DNA of 64,000 nucleotides from Lachnospiraceae bacterium (GTDB taxonomy: Bacteria > Bacillota > Clostridia > Lachnospirales > Lachnospiraceae), in contig JAILCX010000006.1 of the NCBI GenBank assembly GCA_024690205.1, positions 31,325-95,324 on the forward strand, in the 5' to 3' direction. Both the position numbers and the translations under genes were made by a program. Below are positions 1 through 8,882 of the stretch, piece after piece. The notes under the pieces were generated by a model. That model was not told where the DNA came from, made no database searches, and worked only from the letters and a program-made list of their open reading frames with translations. Position 1 is the stretch's first letter. Each line of letters starts with the position of its first letter.

Positions 1-47
1 AATCATTGTTTTTCCAATGTTTTGTGTTTTTTAAAGCTCTGAAAATG

Positions 48-61
48 CCCGTAAATACGGG
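48..61. other. short inverted repeat near left edge
   Basis: CCCGT and ACGGG arms flank a four-base loop, with A residues before and TTTTGTG after. It could be a weak bidirectional terminator of a gene lying left of the window. The stem is only five pairs, so the assignment is uncertain. Nothing else coding is visible in bases 1-180. Confidence 0.25.
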
Positions 62-130
62 TTTTGTGAAATGTTTATAGAAATTTAAGTTTTACGGTAT
101 ATTTTTTGGATAGGAGTTTTGCATATTTTG

Positions 131-139
131 TGTTAAAAT
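131..139 (+). promoter_or_regulatory. possible extended -10 promoter for the DUF5722-like gene
   Basis: TGTTAAAAT gives a TGN-extended -10 box (TAAAAT at 134-139) in AT-rich DNA about 80 bases before the start at 218. No convincing -35 box stands 16-18 bases upstream, so this rests only on the extended -10. Confidence 0.25.
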
Positions 140-180
140 AGTTGAGGTTAATAGTAAATTTTATGAAAAAACACAATATG

Positions 181-198
181 TTGACCTTTGAGGGTCAA
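181..198 (+). promoter_or_regulatory. hairpin / inverted repeat just before the ribosome site
   Basis: TTGACC (181-186) and GGTCAA (193-198) form a perfect six-pair stem with a six-base loop. It ends seven bases before the GAGGTGA ribosome site (205-211) of the gene starting at 218. It may be an mRNA structure controlling translation or a repressor site; the sequence does not decide between these. Confidence 0.3.
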
Positions 199-217
199 GA
201 TCAATGAGGTGACTATC

Positions 218-1651
218 ATGAAAAAATTTCTTTTAGGATTGTGTGCCGGCCTTGCCGTATTTACGGTATACGTTATGGGCGCGGTAAGCACTACTGCAGC
301 AAGTACATCCGACAGTAATGCGATATCTTCCGGCACATCTGCTGCAGTTATCATTGGCGGAAATGTAGTTGTTTCGGCTACATATCCTACAGCACCCGCA
401 TCTGATGACGGACAGCTTTATCTTTATGAATTAAAAACATATGAGTATGCGATCCCTGACGGAGCACAGCCCGTTGCTACGGTTGCAACCTCTACAAATC
501 CTGTTGCCACTATTCCTCTTAATTACTCAAGCGGAGCCGGCAGACTTTATAACAAGTTTGTATTCTGTGCCAACAGAGGCGGCGTTCTTACCATGGTTAA
601 CAACGCCCAGTATATCCAGAATCCCGAAGCTGTTGCAACAAAGGCAAAGCCCAGGGTTGCACGTCCCGTTAAATGTTTCCAGGAAGGAAATGTTGCTTCC
701 ATAAACCTTAACGGAACAGGTACGGATAATCCTTACTACAACGTTCTTCACGGTGTCTTCTATGTAGATAATATCGATTCACCCTGTGCAGATCCTACTG
801 CAAAGAGTGCCGATTCTCATCCCATCAAAAGAAACCCCATCAATCAGTACATGCTCAATGCCAACGATGAAGCAGGCGTTAACGGCCTTATCGCTGACAT
901 GGTAAATTATGCTACGAATTCAAACATTCAGGACTATGTTATCGGAAACGAAGTTAACGAGCGTTGCTGGAACTATATGGCTTATACGGACTGGGATACT
1001 TATATGAGAAAGTATGTACAGGTATTCCGTGTATGCTATACGGCTATCAAATCAGTTAATCCCAATGCAAGGGTTTATGTCAGCATTGACCAGGTATGGG
1101 ACAAGAACGAGAACAGCTATGAGTATATTGACGGTCTTGATTTCATGAACAAGTTCAATACTCTTATCCGTCAGGGAGGTAACCTTGACTGGGATATGGC
1201 TATCCATCCTTACCCCAACCCTCTTTACTATCCTAAATTCTGGGATATGTCAGGTGTTGCAAACGGAAAGAAATTCAGCCAGCAGGTAGCTAAAGATCAG
1301 GTTCTTACATTCCAGAACCTTTCAATAGTAACCAATATGCTTCAGCAGCCTACCTACCTCAACAGAGGCGGACAGGTCAGAGACGTTATCATAAGCGAGA
1401 TAGGTATGGGATCAAATGCCGGTGAACAGGCTCAGGCTGCAGGACTTGCCGCTGCATGGGCTGCATTTGAGAGAAACCCTTACATCACACAGTTTATGTA
1501 TCTTGAGTATGATGTTAACGGATTCTTCCCCACACTTAAGGGCAAGTCTCTTGAGGTTTGGAATGCACTCGGTACCGACAAAGAAGCTGAGATCATGGAT
1601 TGGGCTAAAGGCGTTATCGGTGTTAAGGACTGGTCTGAGGTATTAAGATAA
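218..1651 (+). CDS. secreted glycoside-hydrolase-like protein (DUF5722-like)
   Basis: A 477-residue exported protein. The N-terminus has Lys-Lys followed by a hydrophobic run (about residues 4-25) and an Ala/Thr/Ser-rich stretch, as in a signal peptide. I chose ATG 218 because GAGGTGA sits seven bases before it; the upstream TTG at 188 lacks a ribosome site. The second half looks like a TIM-barrel glycosidase: IGNEVN (Glu245) and ISEIGMGS (Glu394) stand where clan GH-A enzymes carry acid/base and nucleophile glutamates, and an IHPYPNP segment lies between them. From memory this layout matches DUF5722, an uncharacterised family; the substrate is unknown. The next gene starts seven bases after its stop, so the two are probably co-transcribed. 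Confidence 0.6.
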   Translation: MKKFLLGLCAGLAVFTVYVMGAVSTTAASTSDSNAISSGTSAAVIIGGNVVVSATYPTAPASDDGQLYLYELKTYEYAIPDGAQPVATVATSTNPVATIPLNYSSGAGRLYNKFVFCANRGGVLTMVNNAQYIQNPEAVATKAKPRVARPVKCFQEGNVASINLNGTGTDNPYYNVLHGVFYVDNIDSPCADPTAKSADSHPIKRNPINQYMLNANDEAGVNGLIADMVNYATNSNIQDYVIGNEVNERCWNYMAYTDWDTYMRKYVQVFRVCYTAIKSVNPNARVYVSIDQVWDKNENSYEYIDGLDFMNKFNTLIRQGGNLDWDMAIHPYPNPLYYPKFWDMSGVANGKKFSQQVAKDQVLTFQNLSIVTNMLQQPTYLNRGGQVRDVIISEIGMGSNAGEQAQAAGLAAAWAAFERNPYITQFMYLEYDVNGFFPTLKGKSLEVWNALGTDKEAEIMDWAKGVIGVKDWSEVLR

Positions 1652-1657
1652 TCATTT

Positions 1658-2587
1658 ATGGGAAGTAAGTTCGAGGCTAAATTCGGGAAATACGCGATTA
1701 AAAATATATCTTTGGTGATGATAATCTGTTATGCACTGGGATATATGATCCAGCTGATCGCACCTGCTCTTTTGGACTACATGTATCTTAATCCTTATGA
1801 GATAATACATCATCTCCAGATATGGAGAGTGTTTACATGGATCCTCATACCACCTGATTCTTTCGGATTTTTCACACTCATTGTTTTATATTTTTACTAT
1901 TCTATCGGTACGTCCCTTGAGATAACCTGGGGGACGTACCGGTATAATGTATATCTGCTCTCGGGGTATCTTTTTACGATACTCGGAGCATTTATTTTCT
2001 ATGGCATTTCGGTCCTTAACGGAACGGATATGCTCTGGGATGCATCTATTGCAGGTTCAGCCATCTTTTCACTGTTCTTTACGACTTACTATGTGAATAT
2101 GTCGATCTTCCTTGCTTATGCTGCCACATTCCCGGAGGCGCAGGTTCTATTGCTTTTTATTATCCCGATAAAAGTAAAATTCCTTGGGATCATCTACGGT
2201 GCGATCATTGTGTATTCTTTCGTATCATATGCGAAAGCCGGCGTTGCATACCTTCCGATGTGCGTAGTCATTGCTGCATCCTTACTAAATTTCGTGATCT
2301 TTTTCTTCACGATGCGCAAACGTGTTTCAAATGATCTTTTACGTGCTTTCAGGCGCAGGGCAAATGCATCGGCAGCTTCAGGCGTATATTCCGAAAAAGT
2401 AAACAGCCAAAGACATGCTTCAGCAACCATGAGACCTAAAAGTGCCGGGATAACCAGACATAAATGCGCGATATGCGGTGCGACCGAAGTTACGAATCCC
2501 GAACTTCAATTCAGATTCTGTTCAAAGTGCAACGGAAATTATGAGTATTGCGAAAATCATATCTTTACTCATACTCATATCACATGA
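1658..2587 (+). CDS. rhomboid-like membrane protein with C-terminal zinc ribbon, probable pseudoprotease
   Basis: A 309-residue protein with about six membrane segments (roughly residues 15-220). It shows rhomboid-type landmarks: the WRVFTWI segment after the first helix and a GTSLEITWGTYRYN stretch that resembles the rhomboid L1/TM2 region. The catalytic GxSG is not seen; the corresponding helix reads ASIAGSAIFSLFF, and I see no membrane His that could complete a dyad. It is therefore more likely a rhomboid-fold pseudoenzyme than a protease. A basic linker (about 223-262) leads to a cytosolic tail with C270-x2-C273 and C288-x2-C291, then Cys298 and His301/305/307, which looks like a zinc ribbon. 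It follows the DUF5722-like gene by six bases and precedes the sigma-like gene. Confidence 0.6.
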   Translation: MGSKFEAKFGKYAIKNISLVMIICYALGYMIQLIAPALLDYMYLNPYEIIHHLQIWRVFTWILIPPDSFGFFTLIVLYFYYSIGTSLEITWGTYRYNVYLLSGYLFTILGAFIFYGISVLNGTDMLWDASIAGSAIFSLFFTTYYVNMSIFLAYAATFPEAQVLLLFIIPIKVKFLGIIYGAIIVYSFVSYAKAGVAYLPMCVVIAASLLNFVIFFFTMRKRVSNDLLRAFRRRANASAASGVYSEKVNSQRHASATMRPKSAGITRHKCAICGATEVTNPELQFRFCSKCNGNYEYCENHIFTHTHIT

Positions 2588-2608
2588 TCATTTATATAAG
2601 GAAATCAT

Positions 2609-3361
2609 ATGAAAAATGACGAGATAAGATTCGCCGAGATTCTTGAAGATATCAAATACGTAGCAAGAGCGTCAGGCGGATATATTAAAGAAGATGAAGT
2701 TACGGAAGCCTTCGAAGAACTGGATCTTTCAAAAGAACAGTTTTCGATGGTTTTTGATTATCTGAAGAAAAATAATATCGGTATCGGGGAACCGCTTACC
2801 GACGATGATATGTTATCAGGCGAGGAACGCAATCTGCTTGAAGAATATAAAGCAGAACTTGACGGCATCCTTGCTATCTCCGAATCCGAAAAGGAAGCTT
2901 ATTCTATTTCGGCCATGGCAGGAGATGAAGATGCTAAGCAAAAACTCATGTTTTATTTTCTTCCTAAAGTTGTAGAGATATCAAAGCTTTATTCTTCTCA
3001 GGGGGTTTTGCTCGAAGATCTTATCGGAGAGGGGAACCTTGCGCTTACCGAAGGTCTTAATATGCTTGATGCGATTGAAAAACCCGACGAGATCGAAGGC
3101 ATGCTGATAAAGCTTGTCATGGATGCCATGGAATCCATAATCTCTGATACCGTTAATGAAAACACGGCTGACAGCAAGATAGTTAAAAAGGTTAACGAAG
3201 TTGCCGATGCAGCTAAGAAATTAAGCGAAGAACTTGGTAGAAAAGTTACCGTTACTGAACTGTCCGAAGAATCAGGTTTAAGTGTTAAAAAGATAAACGA
3301 AGCTATAAGACTGAGCGGACGAAAGATAGAAGATATAGATTATCCCGATGAATCTATTTAA
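2609..3361 (+). CDS. sigma-70-like protein without region 4
   Basis: A 250-residue acidic protein. The first 60 residues resemble sigma-70 region 1.1 (ILEDIKYVARASGGYIKEDEV...). Residues about 105-165 resemble regions 1.2-2 (GDEDAKQKLMFYFLPKVVEISKLY, then LEDLIGEGNLALTEGL, close to the usual DLIQEGNIGLM). Residues about 195-245 resemble region 3 (LSEELGRKVTVTELSEESGLSVKKINEAIRLS). Region 4, which reads the -35 box, is absent, and the aromatic -10-melting segment of region 2 is not apparent. It may act as an alternative, partial or decoy sigma factor; which of these is inference. RBS-like AAGGAAATC precedes ATG 2609. Its 3' end overlaps the next gene by 14 bases, which implies coupled expression. 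Confidence 0.55.
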   Translation: MKNDEIRFAEILEDIKYVARASGGYIKEDEVTEAFEELDLSKEQFSMVFDYLKKNNIGIGEPLTDDDMLSGEERNLLEEYKAELDGILAISESEKEAYSISAMAGDEDAKQKLMFYFLPKVVEISKLYSSQGVLLEDLIGEGNLALTEGLNMLDAIEKPDEIEGMLIKLVMDAMESIISDTVNENTADSKIVKKVNEVADAAKKLSEELGRKVTVTELSEESGLSVKKINEAIRLSGRKIEDIDYPDESI

Positions 3362-3797
3362 AGAAGCCAAAGGCATAAGTACTACTTATGAACCATATAA
3401 ATACGTAATGAATGATATGGGCAGCATTTATCTTGGAGCCAAATACTCCTATGAAGAGCTGCTTGATAATCCGGATCTTAACTTTAAGTTGAGGTCCGTT
3501 ATCAGTCATTATGTTCTAAAGTATTCCGATAAGGAAAACACACTTGAAAGCGAGTTTTATTATTTAAATAAAGATAACGGACTTTATGATGTTTTTAATG
3601 AACTTAAAGTACGCGTTAAAGTGCTTGAAAACAAAGAAAAAAAGAACCTTTTCGGGAAAACATCCACTGTGAATACGGAAAGGGTTTTATCACTTAAGGA
3701 ACTAACGGATATCGATACAGATACAAAGAAAGGAGAAGGCATGGTGATCTGCGAGGTTATCATCTCAAAGCTTGCACTCATGTCATTTACGATCTGA
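3348..3797 (+). CDS. small protein of unknown function
   Basis: A 149-residue soluble protein with no motif I recognise. It has alternating charged and aromatic residues, a Lys-rich centre (EKKNLFGKT), and no signal peptide or membrane helix. It overlaps the end of the sigma-like gene by 14 bases and shares one base (TGATG) with the start of the M16C peptidase gene. This tight packing and the host-like codon use argue that it is real. No function is assigned. Confidence 0.6.
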   Translation: MNLFKEAKGISTTYEPYKYVMNDMGSIYLGAKYSYEELLDNPDLNFKLRSVISHYVLKYSDKENTLESEFYYLNKDNGLYDVFNELKVRVKVLENKEKKNLFGKTSTVNTERVLSLKELTDIDTDTKKGEGMVICEVIISKLALMSFTI

Positions 3798-6700
3798 TGT
3801 TTAAAGGATATGAAATAATAGAGCACAGGTTCATAACCGATCTTAATTCGGATGGATATCTGCTTAAGCATACAAAAACGGGAGCCAATGTTACTTTGCT
3901 GTTAAATGATGATGACAACAAAGTTTTTTATATCGGTTTTAAGACGCCTCCCAAAGATTCAACGGGTGTTGCTCACATACTTGAGCATTCCGTTTTATGC
4001 GGTTCAAAGAAATATCCCGTTAAAGATCCTTTCGTTGAGCTTGCAAAGGGTTCATTAAACACATTTCTTAATGCGATGACATATCCAGACAAGACTGTAT
4101 ATCCGGTAGCAAGCTGCAATGATAAGGACTTTAAGAACCTTGTTGATGTTTATCTGGATGCGGTATTTAACCCCAATATCTATCGCGAAGAAAAGATATT
4201 CATGCAGGAAGGCTGGCATTACGAATATGATGATGAAAAAGATGAGCTTTCTTTGAACGGTGTTGTTTATAACGAGATGAAGGGCGTTTATTCATCACCC
4301 GACGATGTTGTTGAAAGAGAAGTGATGAACAGCTTATATCCTGAGAGCACATACGGCATTGAATCAGGAGGAGATCCTGATTTTATTCCTGAGCTTACTT
4401 ATGAACAGTTCCTTGATTTTCACTCAAAGTATTATCATCCTTCAAACAGTTTTATTTACCTTTACGGTAACCTTGATCCTGATGAGTATCTTGAATACCT
4501 TGACAGGGAGTATCTAGGAAAATACGAGAAGATCACGGTTGAATCCGATATTGTTTCTGCGCGCGCTTTTGAAAAACCCCTTCGAATAGACAAAGAATAT
4601 TCAATACTTGAAGAAGATGATAATGAAGGCACATATCTTACATACAACATTTCTGCGGGAACAAGCCTTGATAAGGAGCTTTATATAGCACTTGATGTGC
4701 TTGATTATGTTCTTTGCTCCGCACCCGGGTCCATGATCAAAAAGGCCCTTATAGAAAAGGGTATAGGAGAGGATGTATACAGTTCCGTTGAGACCGGGAT
4801 ATATGAGCCGTATTTTTCCATCATAGCTAAAGGCTGCAAAGAAGATCAGCTTGATGATTTCGTAAACACGGTTGAAGAAGTACTGGCTAAAGCCGCAAAA
4901 GAACTGCCCGAAAAAGCTCTGAAAGCTGCTTTGAACGTATTTGAATTTAAATACAGGGAAGCTGATTTCGGTTCATATCCAAGAGGATTGATGCTTGGGT
5001 TACAGGCCCTTGACAGCTGGCTTTATGATCCTTCAAAACCTTTTATACATATCGAGGAGAATGATACTTTTGCAAAGCTCCGTGAAAATATCTCCAAAGG
5101 GTATTTTGAGTCGGTCGTAAAAGAATACTTTATAGATAACAGACATAAGACGATAATGAAGGTCTCTCCCAAGGCGGGACTTACTCTTCTTAAGGAAGAA
5201 GCGTTAAAGAAAAAACTTGAAGCTCTTAAAGCTTCTTTTTCTGATAAAGAGCTTAAAGAACTTGCACAAAAAACTGCTGCATTAAAAGAATATCAGGAAA
5301 GTGCAGATTCCGAAGAAGACCTTAAAAAGATACCGCTTCTTGAAAGAGATGATCTTAGGGAAGATCCAGTACTTCCCGTTAATGAAGAAAAAACAGCCGG
5401 AAATATCCCGGTCCTTTTCCATGATATATTTACGAACGGGATAAGCTATAGCGCGCTTTTGTTTGATATAACCGATCTTCCGCCCGAAAAGTACGTGTAT
5501 GCCGGTCTCTTAATGAGCGTGCTCGGAATGGTCGATACAAAAAATTACAGTTATAATGATCTTTTTAATGAGATCAATATCCATACCGGCGGTATAAGAC
5601 CTTCCATCGTTAATTACGTTGATTATAAAAACGACAACAGATTAAGGACTTACTTTGTTATAAGGTCTAAGTATCTTAAAAACGAAAGGTCAGCGGCCTT
5701 TGATCTTGTATATGAAATGATAATGGGATCTGATTTTAGCAATACGGATCGTTTACTTGAGATACTTAATGAGAATAAGATGCGTCTTCAGTCCGTTATG
5801 ATGAGCGCCGGTCATTCTGTTGCGGCTGCAAGGGCACTTGGTTATTTTTCTAAAGAAGGATGGATCAACGAGCGTATAGGCGGAATTGAATTATACCGGT
5901 TTATCTGTTCTTTGACTGATGATTTCGATGATCAAAAGGATGGTCTTTCAAAGGAACTTACCAAGCTTCGCGATCACATCTTTTCTCCGGACAGAATGAT
6001 GGCGGACTTTACGGGTACCAAAGAAGATTATGAAGGGTTTGATGAACTTCTGACCGGTCTTGCTTCAAAAATTCCCGTATCAAAAAGGTATGAAGGATCT
6101 TCGGACATGATCGTGCTTTCAAAGAAAAATGAGGGCTTTAAGACTTCGGGCCAGGTACAGTTTGTAGCACTTGCCGGAAGCTTTAAGAATAAAGGCCTTG
6201 AATATACCGGTGCATTAAGAGCATTAAAGATCATGCTCGGTTATGATTACCTTTGGAATAATGTAAGAGTACTTGGTGGAGCTTACGGCTGCATGAGTTC
6301 GTTCAGGAAAAACGGGGAGTGCTTCTTTGTATCTTATAGGGATCCTAATCTTAAAAACACTCTTGATATTTATCGCGAGGCTGCCGATTACGTCGATTGT
6401 GTTTCTCTTGATGACAGAAAGATCCTTCAGTTCGTAATCGGAGCTCTTTCCGAACTTGACACGCCGATGACTCCGCAGACCAAGGGTAATTATTCATTGA
6501 ATGCCTATATTTCCGGTCTTTCGGATGAGGATTTCATCAAAGAACGCAAGGAACTTTTAAATATTGATGAAGATATATTAAGAGGTCTTTCCAAATTTAT
6601 TAGGGCTTTTGTTGAAGATGATAACATATGTGTTGTCGGCGGAGCAGAAGCCATTACCTCACAGAGTGACCTCTTTAAAAACATAGAGCAGTTATTATGA
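3797..6700 (+). CDS. M16C insulinase-family zinc metallopeptidase (presequence-protease type)
   Basis: A 967-residue cytosolic peptidase; its length fits the fused M16C type (PreP/falcilysin/HypA-like), where two halves enclose a chamber and degrade oligopeptides. The inverted zinc motif HILEH is at residues 60-64, following the typical TGVAHILEHSVLCGS context, and a downstream FMQEGWHYE segment offers the third-ligand Glu region. There is no signal sequence. Start ATG 3797 shares one base with the stop of the preceding gene (TGATG), so translation is likely coupled. The stop overlaps the era start. Substrate peptides cannot be read from sequence. Confidence 0.9.
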   Translation: MFKGYEIIEHRFITDLNSDGYLLKHTKTGANVTLLLNDDDNKVFYIGFKTPPKDSTGVAHILEHSVLCGSKKYPVKDPFVELAKGSLNTFLNAMTYPDKTVYPVASCNDKDFKNLVDVYLDAVFNPNIYREEKIFMQEGWHYEYDDEKDELSLNGVVYNEMKGVYSSPDDVVEREVMNSLYPESTYGIESGGDPDFIPELTYEQFLDFHSKYYHPSNSFIYLYGNLDPDEYLEYLDREYLGKYEKITVESDIVSARAFEKPLRIDKEYSILEEDDNEGTYLTYNISAGTSLDKELYIALDVLDYVLCSAPGSMIKKALIEKGIGEDVYSSVETGIYEPYFSIIAKGCKEDQLDDFVNTVEEVLAKAAKELPEKALKAALNVFEFKYREADFGSYPRGLMLGLQALDSWLYDPSKPFIHIEENDTFAKLRENISKGYFESVVKEYFIDNRHKTIMKVSPKAGLTLLKEEALKKKLEALKASFSDKELKELAQKTAALKEYQESADSEEDLKKIPLLERDDLREDPVLPVNEEKTAGNIPVLFHDIFTNGISYSALLFDITDLPPEKYVYAGLLMSVLGMVDTKNYSYNDLFNEINIHTGGIRPSIVNYVDYKNDNRLRTYFVIRSKYLKNERSAAFDLVYEMIMGSDFSNTDRLLEILNENKMRLQSVMMSAGHSVAAARALGYFSKEGWINERIGGIELYRFICSLTDDFDDQKDGLSKELTKLRDHIFSPDRMMADFTGTKEDYEGFDELLTGLASKIPVSKRYEGSSDMIVLSKKNEGFKTSGQVQFVALAGSFKNKGLEYTGALRALKIMLGYDYLWNNVRVLGGAYGCMSSFRKNGECFFVSYRDPNLKNTLDIYREAADYVDCVSLDDRKILQFVIGALSELDTPMTPQTKGNYSLNAYISGLSDEDFIKERKELLNIDEDILRGLSKFIRAFVEDDNICVVGGAEAITSQSDLFKNIEQLL

Positions 6701-7611
6701 CGGAAAAGAACGATTATAAGTCCGGTTTTGCATCAATGATCGGAAGACCCAATGTTGGAAAGTCTACTTTGATGAACCGTATCATAGGGCAGAAGATCGC
6801 AATAACATCAGACAAACCGCAAACAACCAGAAACAGAATAAGGACAATATATACAACGGATTCGGAACAGATAGTGTTCCTTGATACGCCCGGTATCCAT
6901 AAGGCTAAAAACAAGCTTGGCGATTACATGGTATCCGCAGCGGAAAGTGCACTTAACGACTCCGATGTCATATTGTTTGTTGTGGAACCGACTGATTATA
7001 TCGGAAAGGGTGAACAGCATATCATATCTTTGCTCAAAAAGAGCGATACGCCAATTTTGCTTGTTATAAACAAGATAGATTCCGTTCCCAGGGAAAAGCT
7101 TATGGAAGCGATAAGCCTTTACTCATCACAGATGGAATTTGATGAAGTCGTACCCGTAAGCGCCATGAAGGATGATAATATAGATGAGCTCTTAAAATGC
7201 ATCGTCAAATACCTTCCTTACGGCGAAAGATATTACGATGAGGATACGGTAACGGATCAGCCGATAAGACAGATAACCTCTGAACTTATCAGGGAAAAAG
7301 CCTTAAGATGCCTTAAAGATGAAATACCTCACGGTATCGCAGTCACTGTTGAAAAGATGGAAGAGCGAAAAGGACTTTGGGATATTGAAGCCCAGATCAT
7401 ATGCGAAAGAGAGTCGCATAAGGGTATCATCATAGGTAAGCAGGGCTCCATGCTCAAAAAGATAGGAAGTGCCTCGCGCTATGAGATAGAACGGCTGCTT
7501 GAATCCAAGGTAAATCTGCAGCTTTGGGTAAAGGTTCGTAAGGACTGGCGCGATTCCGATATTCTTATGAAGAATTACGGATATGATATAAAAGAGGAAT
7601 TCGGAGATTGA
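6697..7611 (+). CDS. era: GTPase Era
   Basis: A 304-residue Ras-like GTPase that binds the 3' end of 16S rRNA and helps 30S maturation. G1 is GRPNVGKST (16-24), G3 is DTPGIHK, G4 is NKID and G5 is SAM. The C-terminal KH domain shows the GIIIGKQGSMLKKIG loop. Length is standard. Its ATGA overlaps the stop of the M16C peptidase gene and recO starts one base after its stop, a common era-recO pairing in Firmicutes. Confidence 0.97.
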   Translation: MTEKNDYKSGFASMIGRPNVGKSTLMNRIIGQKIAITSDKPQTTRNRIRTIYTTDSEQIVFLDTPGIHKAKNKLGDYMVSAAESALNDSDVILFVVEPTDYIGKGEQHIISLLKKSDTPILLVINKIDSVPREKLMEAISLYSSQMEFDEVVPVSAMKDDNIDELLKCIVKYLPYGERYYDEDTVTDQPIRQITSELIREKALRCLKDEIPHGIAVTVEKMEERKGLWDIEAQIICERESHKGIIIGKQGSMLKKIGSASRYEIERLLESKVNLQLWVKVRKDWRDSDILMKNYGYDIKEEFGD

Positions 7612-7612
7612 A

Positions 7613-8263
7613 ATGCAGGATCTTACTGAAGTTAACGGTATGATATTAAGATCCGAACCTTTCGGTGACTATGACAGACGCGTGGTCATACTGACCGCTG
7701 AACGCGGAAAGATAACGTGTTTTGCCAAGGGTGCAAGAAAACCCGGCAACAGGTTCATGAGCGCTACCAATCCGATCAATTTCGGATCTTTTCTTTTGTT
7801 TGAAGGAAGAACGGCATACTCAATGAACGAGGCAAGGATCAGGAATTATTTTGAGACTCTTCGCGAGGATTATCAAAGTGCCTGCTATGGAATGTACTTT
7901 CTTGAACTTGCGGATTACTATACTTATGAAAATAATGATGAAAGACCGATGCTTGGCCTTTTGTATCAGTCGATGAGAGCTCTTGAAAAAGGAACGATAC
8001 CCTGTCCGCTCATTAAGTGCATAGTGGAGATCAAAGCACTTATGATAAACGGTGAGTACCCCGGTGTTCCGCAATCTTCGACACCTTTCGATGAATCAAC
8101 GGTATATACTCTTGATTTTATAGAAAAGACACCGCTTGAAAAGCTGTATACTTTTAACGTGTCAGACAAGGTACTTGGTGAGCTAAATAAGATATGTACC
8201 ATGTTCAGACAACGTTTTATTGACCGCAAATTTAAGAGCCTTGAAATCCTTGACTCATTATAA
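7613..8263 (+). CDS. recO: DNA repair protein RecO
   Basis: A 216-residue protein that helps RecR load RecA on SSB-coated DNA. The N-terminal OB fold is clear (TEVNGMILRSEPFGDYDRRVVILTA, then GKITCFAKGARKP), followed by the helical domain. It is shorter than most RecO proteins, and the zinc-finger cysteines found in many family members are not present where expected; the region reads IPCPLIKCIVEIKALMI. It starts one base after era. Function is assigned from the N-terminal match and gene order. Confidence 0.88.
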   Translation: MQDLTEVNGMILRSEPFGDYDRRVVILTAERGKITCFAKGARKPGNRFMSATNPINFGSFLLFEGRTAYSMNEARIRNYFETLREDYQSACYGMYFLELADYYTYENNDERPMLGLLYQSMRALEKGTIPCPLIKCIVEIKALMINGEYPGVPQSSTPFDESTVYTLDFIEKTPLEKLYTFNVSDKVLGELNKICTMFRQRFIDRKFKSLEILDSL

Positions 8264-8276
8264 TAATATTGAAGTT

Positions 8277-8864
8277 ATGAAAAAACGGATTATTTCTTTG
8301 CTTCTTCTGGCATCGATAGCGCTTACGGCCTGTTCTGATGCTAAGTCAGAAGACACCGCTTCCAATTTGATAATAAATAAGGATAAGAGCATCATTTCAA
8401 CCGTGAAAGAGGATTTTAATGAGCCTTATTATGATGTAAATGAGTTAAAAGAGATGATAAACAGCGATATTGCCGAGTATAACAAGACTCACGATGCTGC
8501 CATTTCATCAAAAGAGCCGGTACTTGAGGAGGGAGTTGTTTCTTTGGAGCTTACATACAAAACCTCCGAAGATTACAGTATCTTTAACAATGAGTCGCTC
8601 TTTACGGGAAACCCTTCGGATGCATTGCTTAAAGGATACAGCCTTGATGTTATCCTTACGGATATCTCTGATCCCACAAAAACTATTGCGGGTGTTGATA
8701 TCAAAGGGATGACTGATAACACTATCCTTATCACGGATTATATCGATAATATCCATCTTCCTTCCAAGGCTTTATATGCTTCGGATAATGTTGTCGTTTC
8801 AGATAACGGCAAAACAGTAAAAAGAAACGATACATCGGACAAACCGGTTTTCGTCATATATTAA
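8277..8864 (+). CDS. predicted lipoprotein of unknown function
   Basis: A 195-residue exported protein. The start at 8277 gives a clean type II signal peptide: MKKR, a hydrophobic run, then lipobox LTAC with the Cys as lipidation site. The mature part is acidic and without cysteines, with a long region of short beta-like stretches; no family recognised. An upstream in-frame start at 8220 would lie inside recO and add an unlikely 19-residue N-terminus. It sits between recO and glyQS, 13 bases after recO, and is probably in the same transcript. The ribosome site is weak. Confidence 0.7.
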   Translation: MKKRIISLLLLASIALTACSDAKSEDTASNLIINKDKSIISTVKEDFNEPYYDVNELKEMINSDIAEYNKTHDAAISSKEPVLEEGVVSLELTYKTSEDYSIFNNESLFTGNPSDALLKGYSLDVILTDISDPTKTIAGVDIKGMTDNTILITDYIDNIHLPSKALYASDNVVVSDNGKTVKRNDTSDKPVFVIY

Positions 8865-8882
8865 TAAGTTAGGAGAATCATT

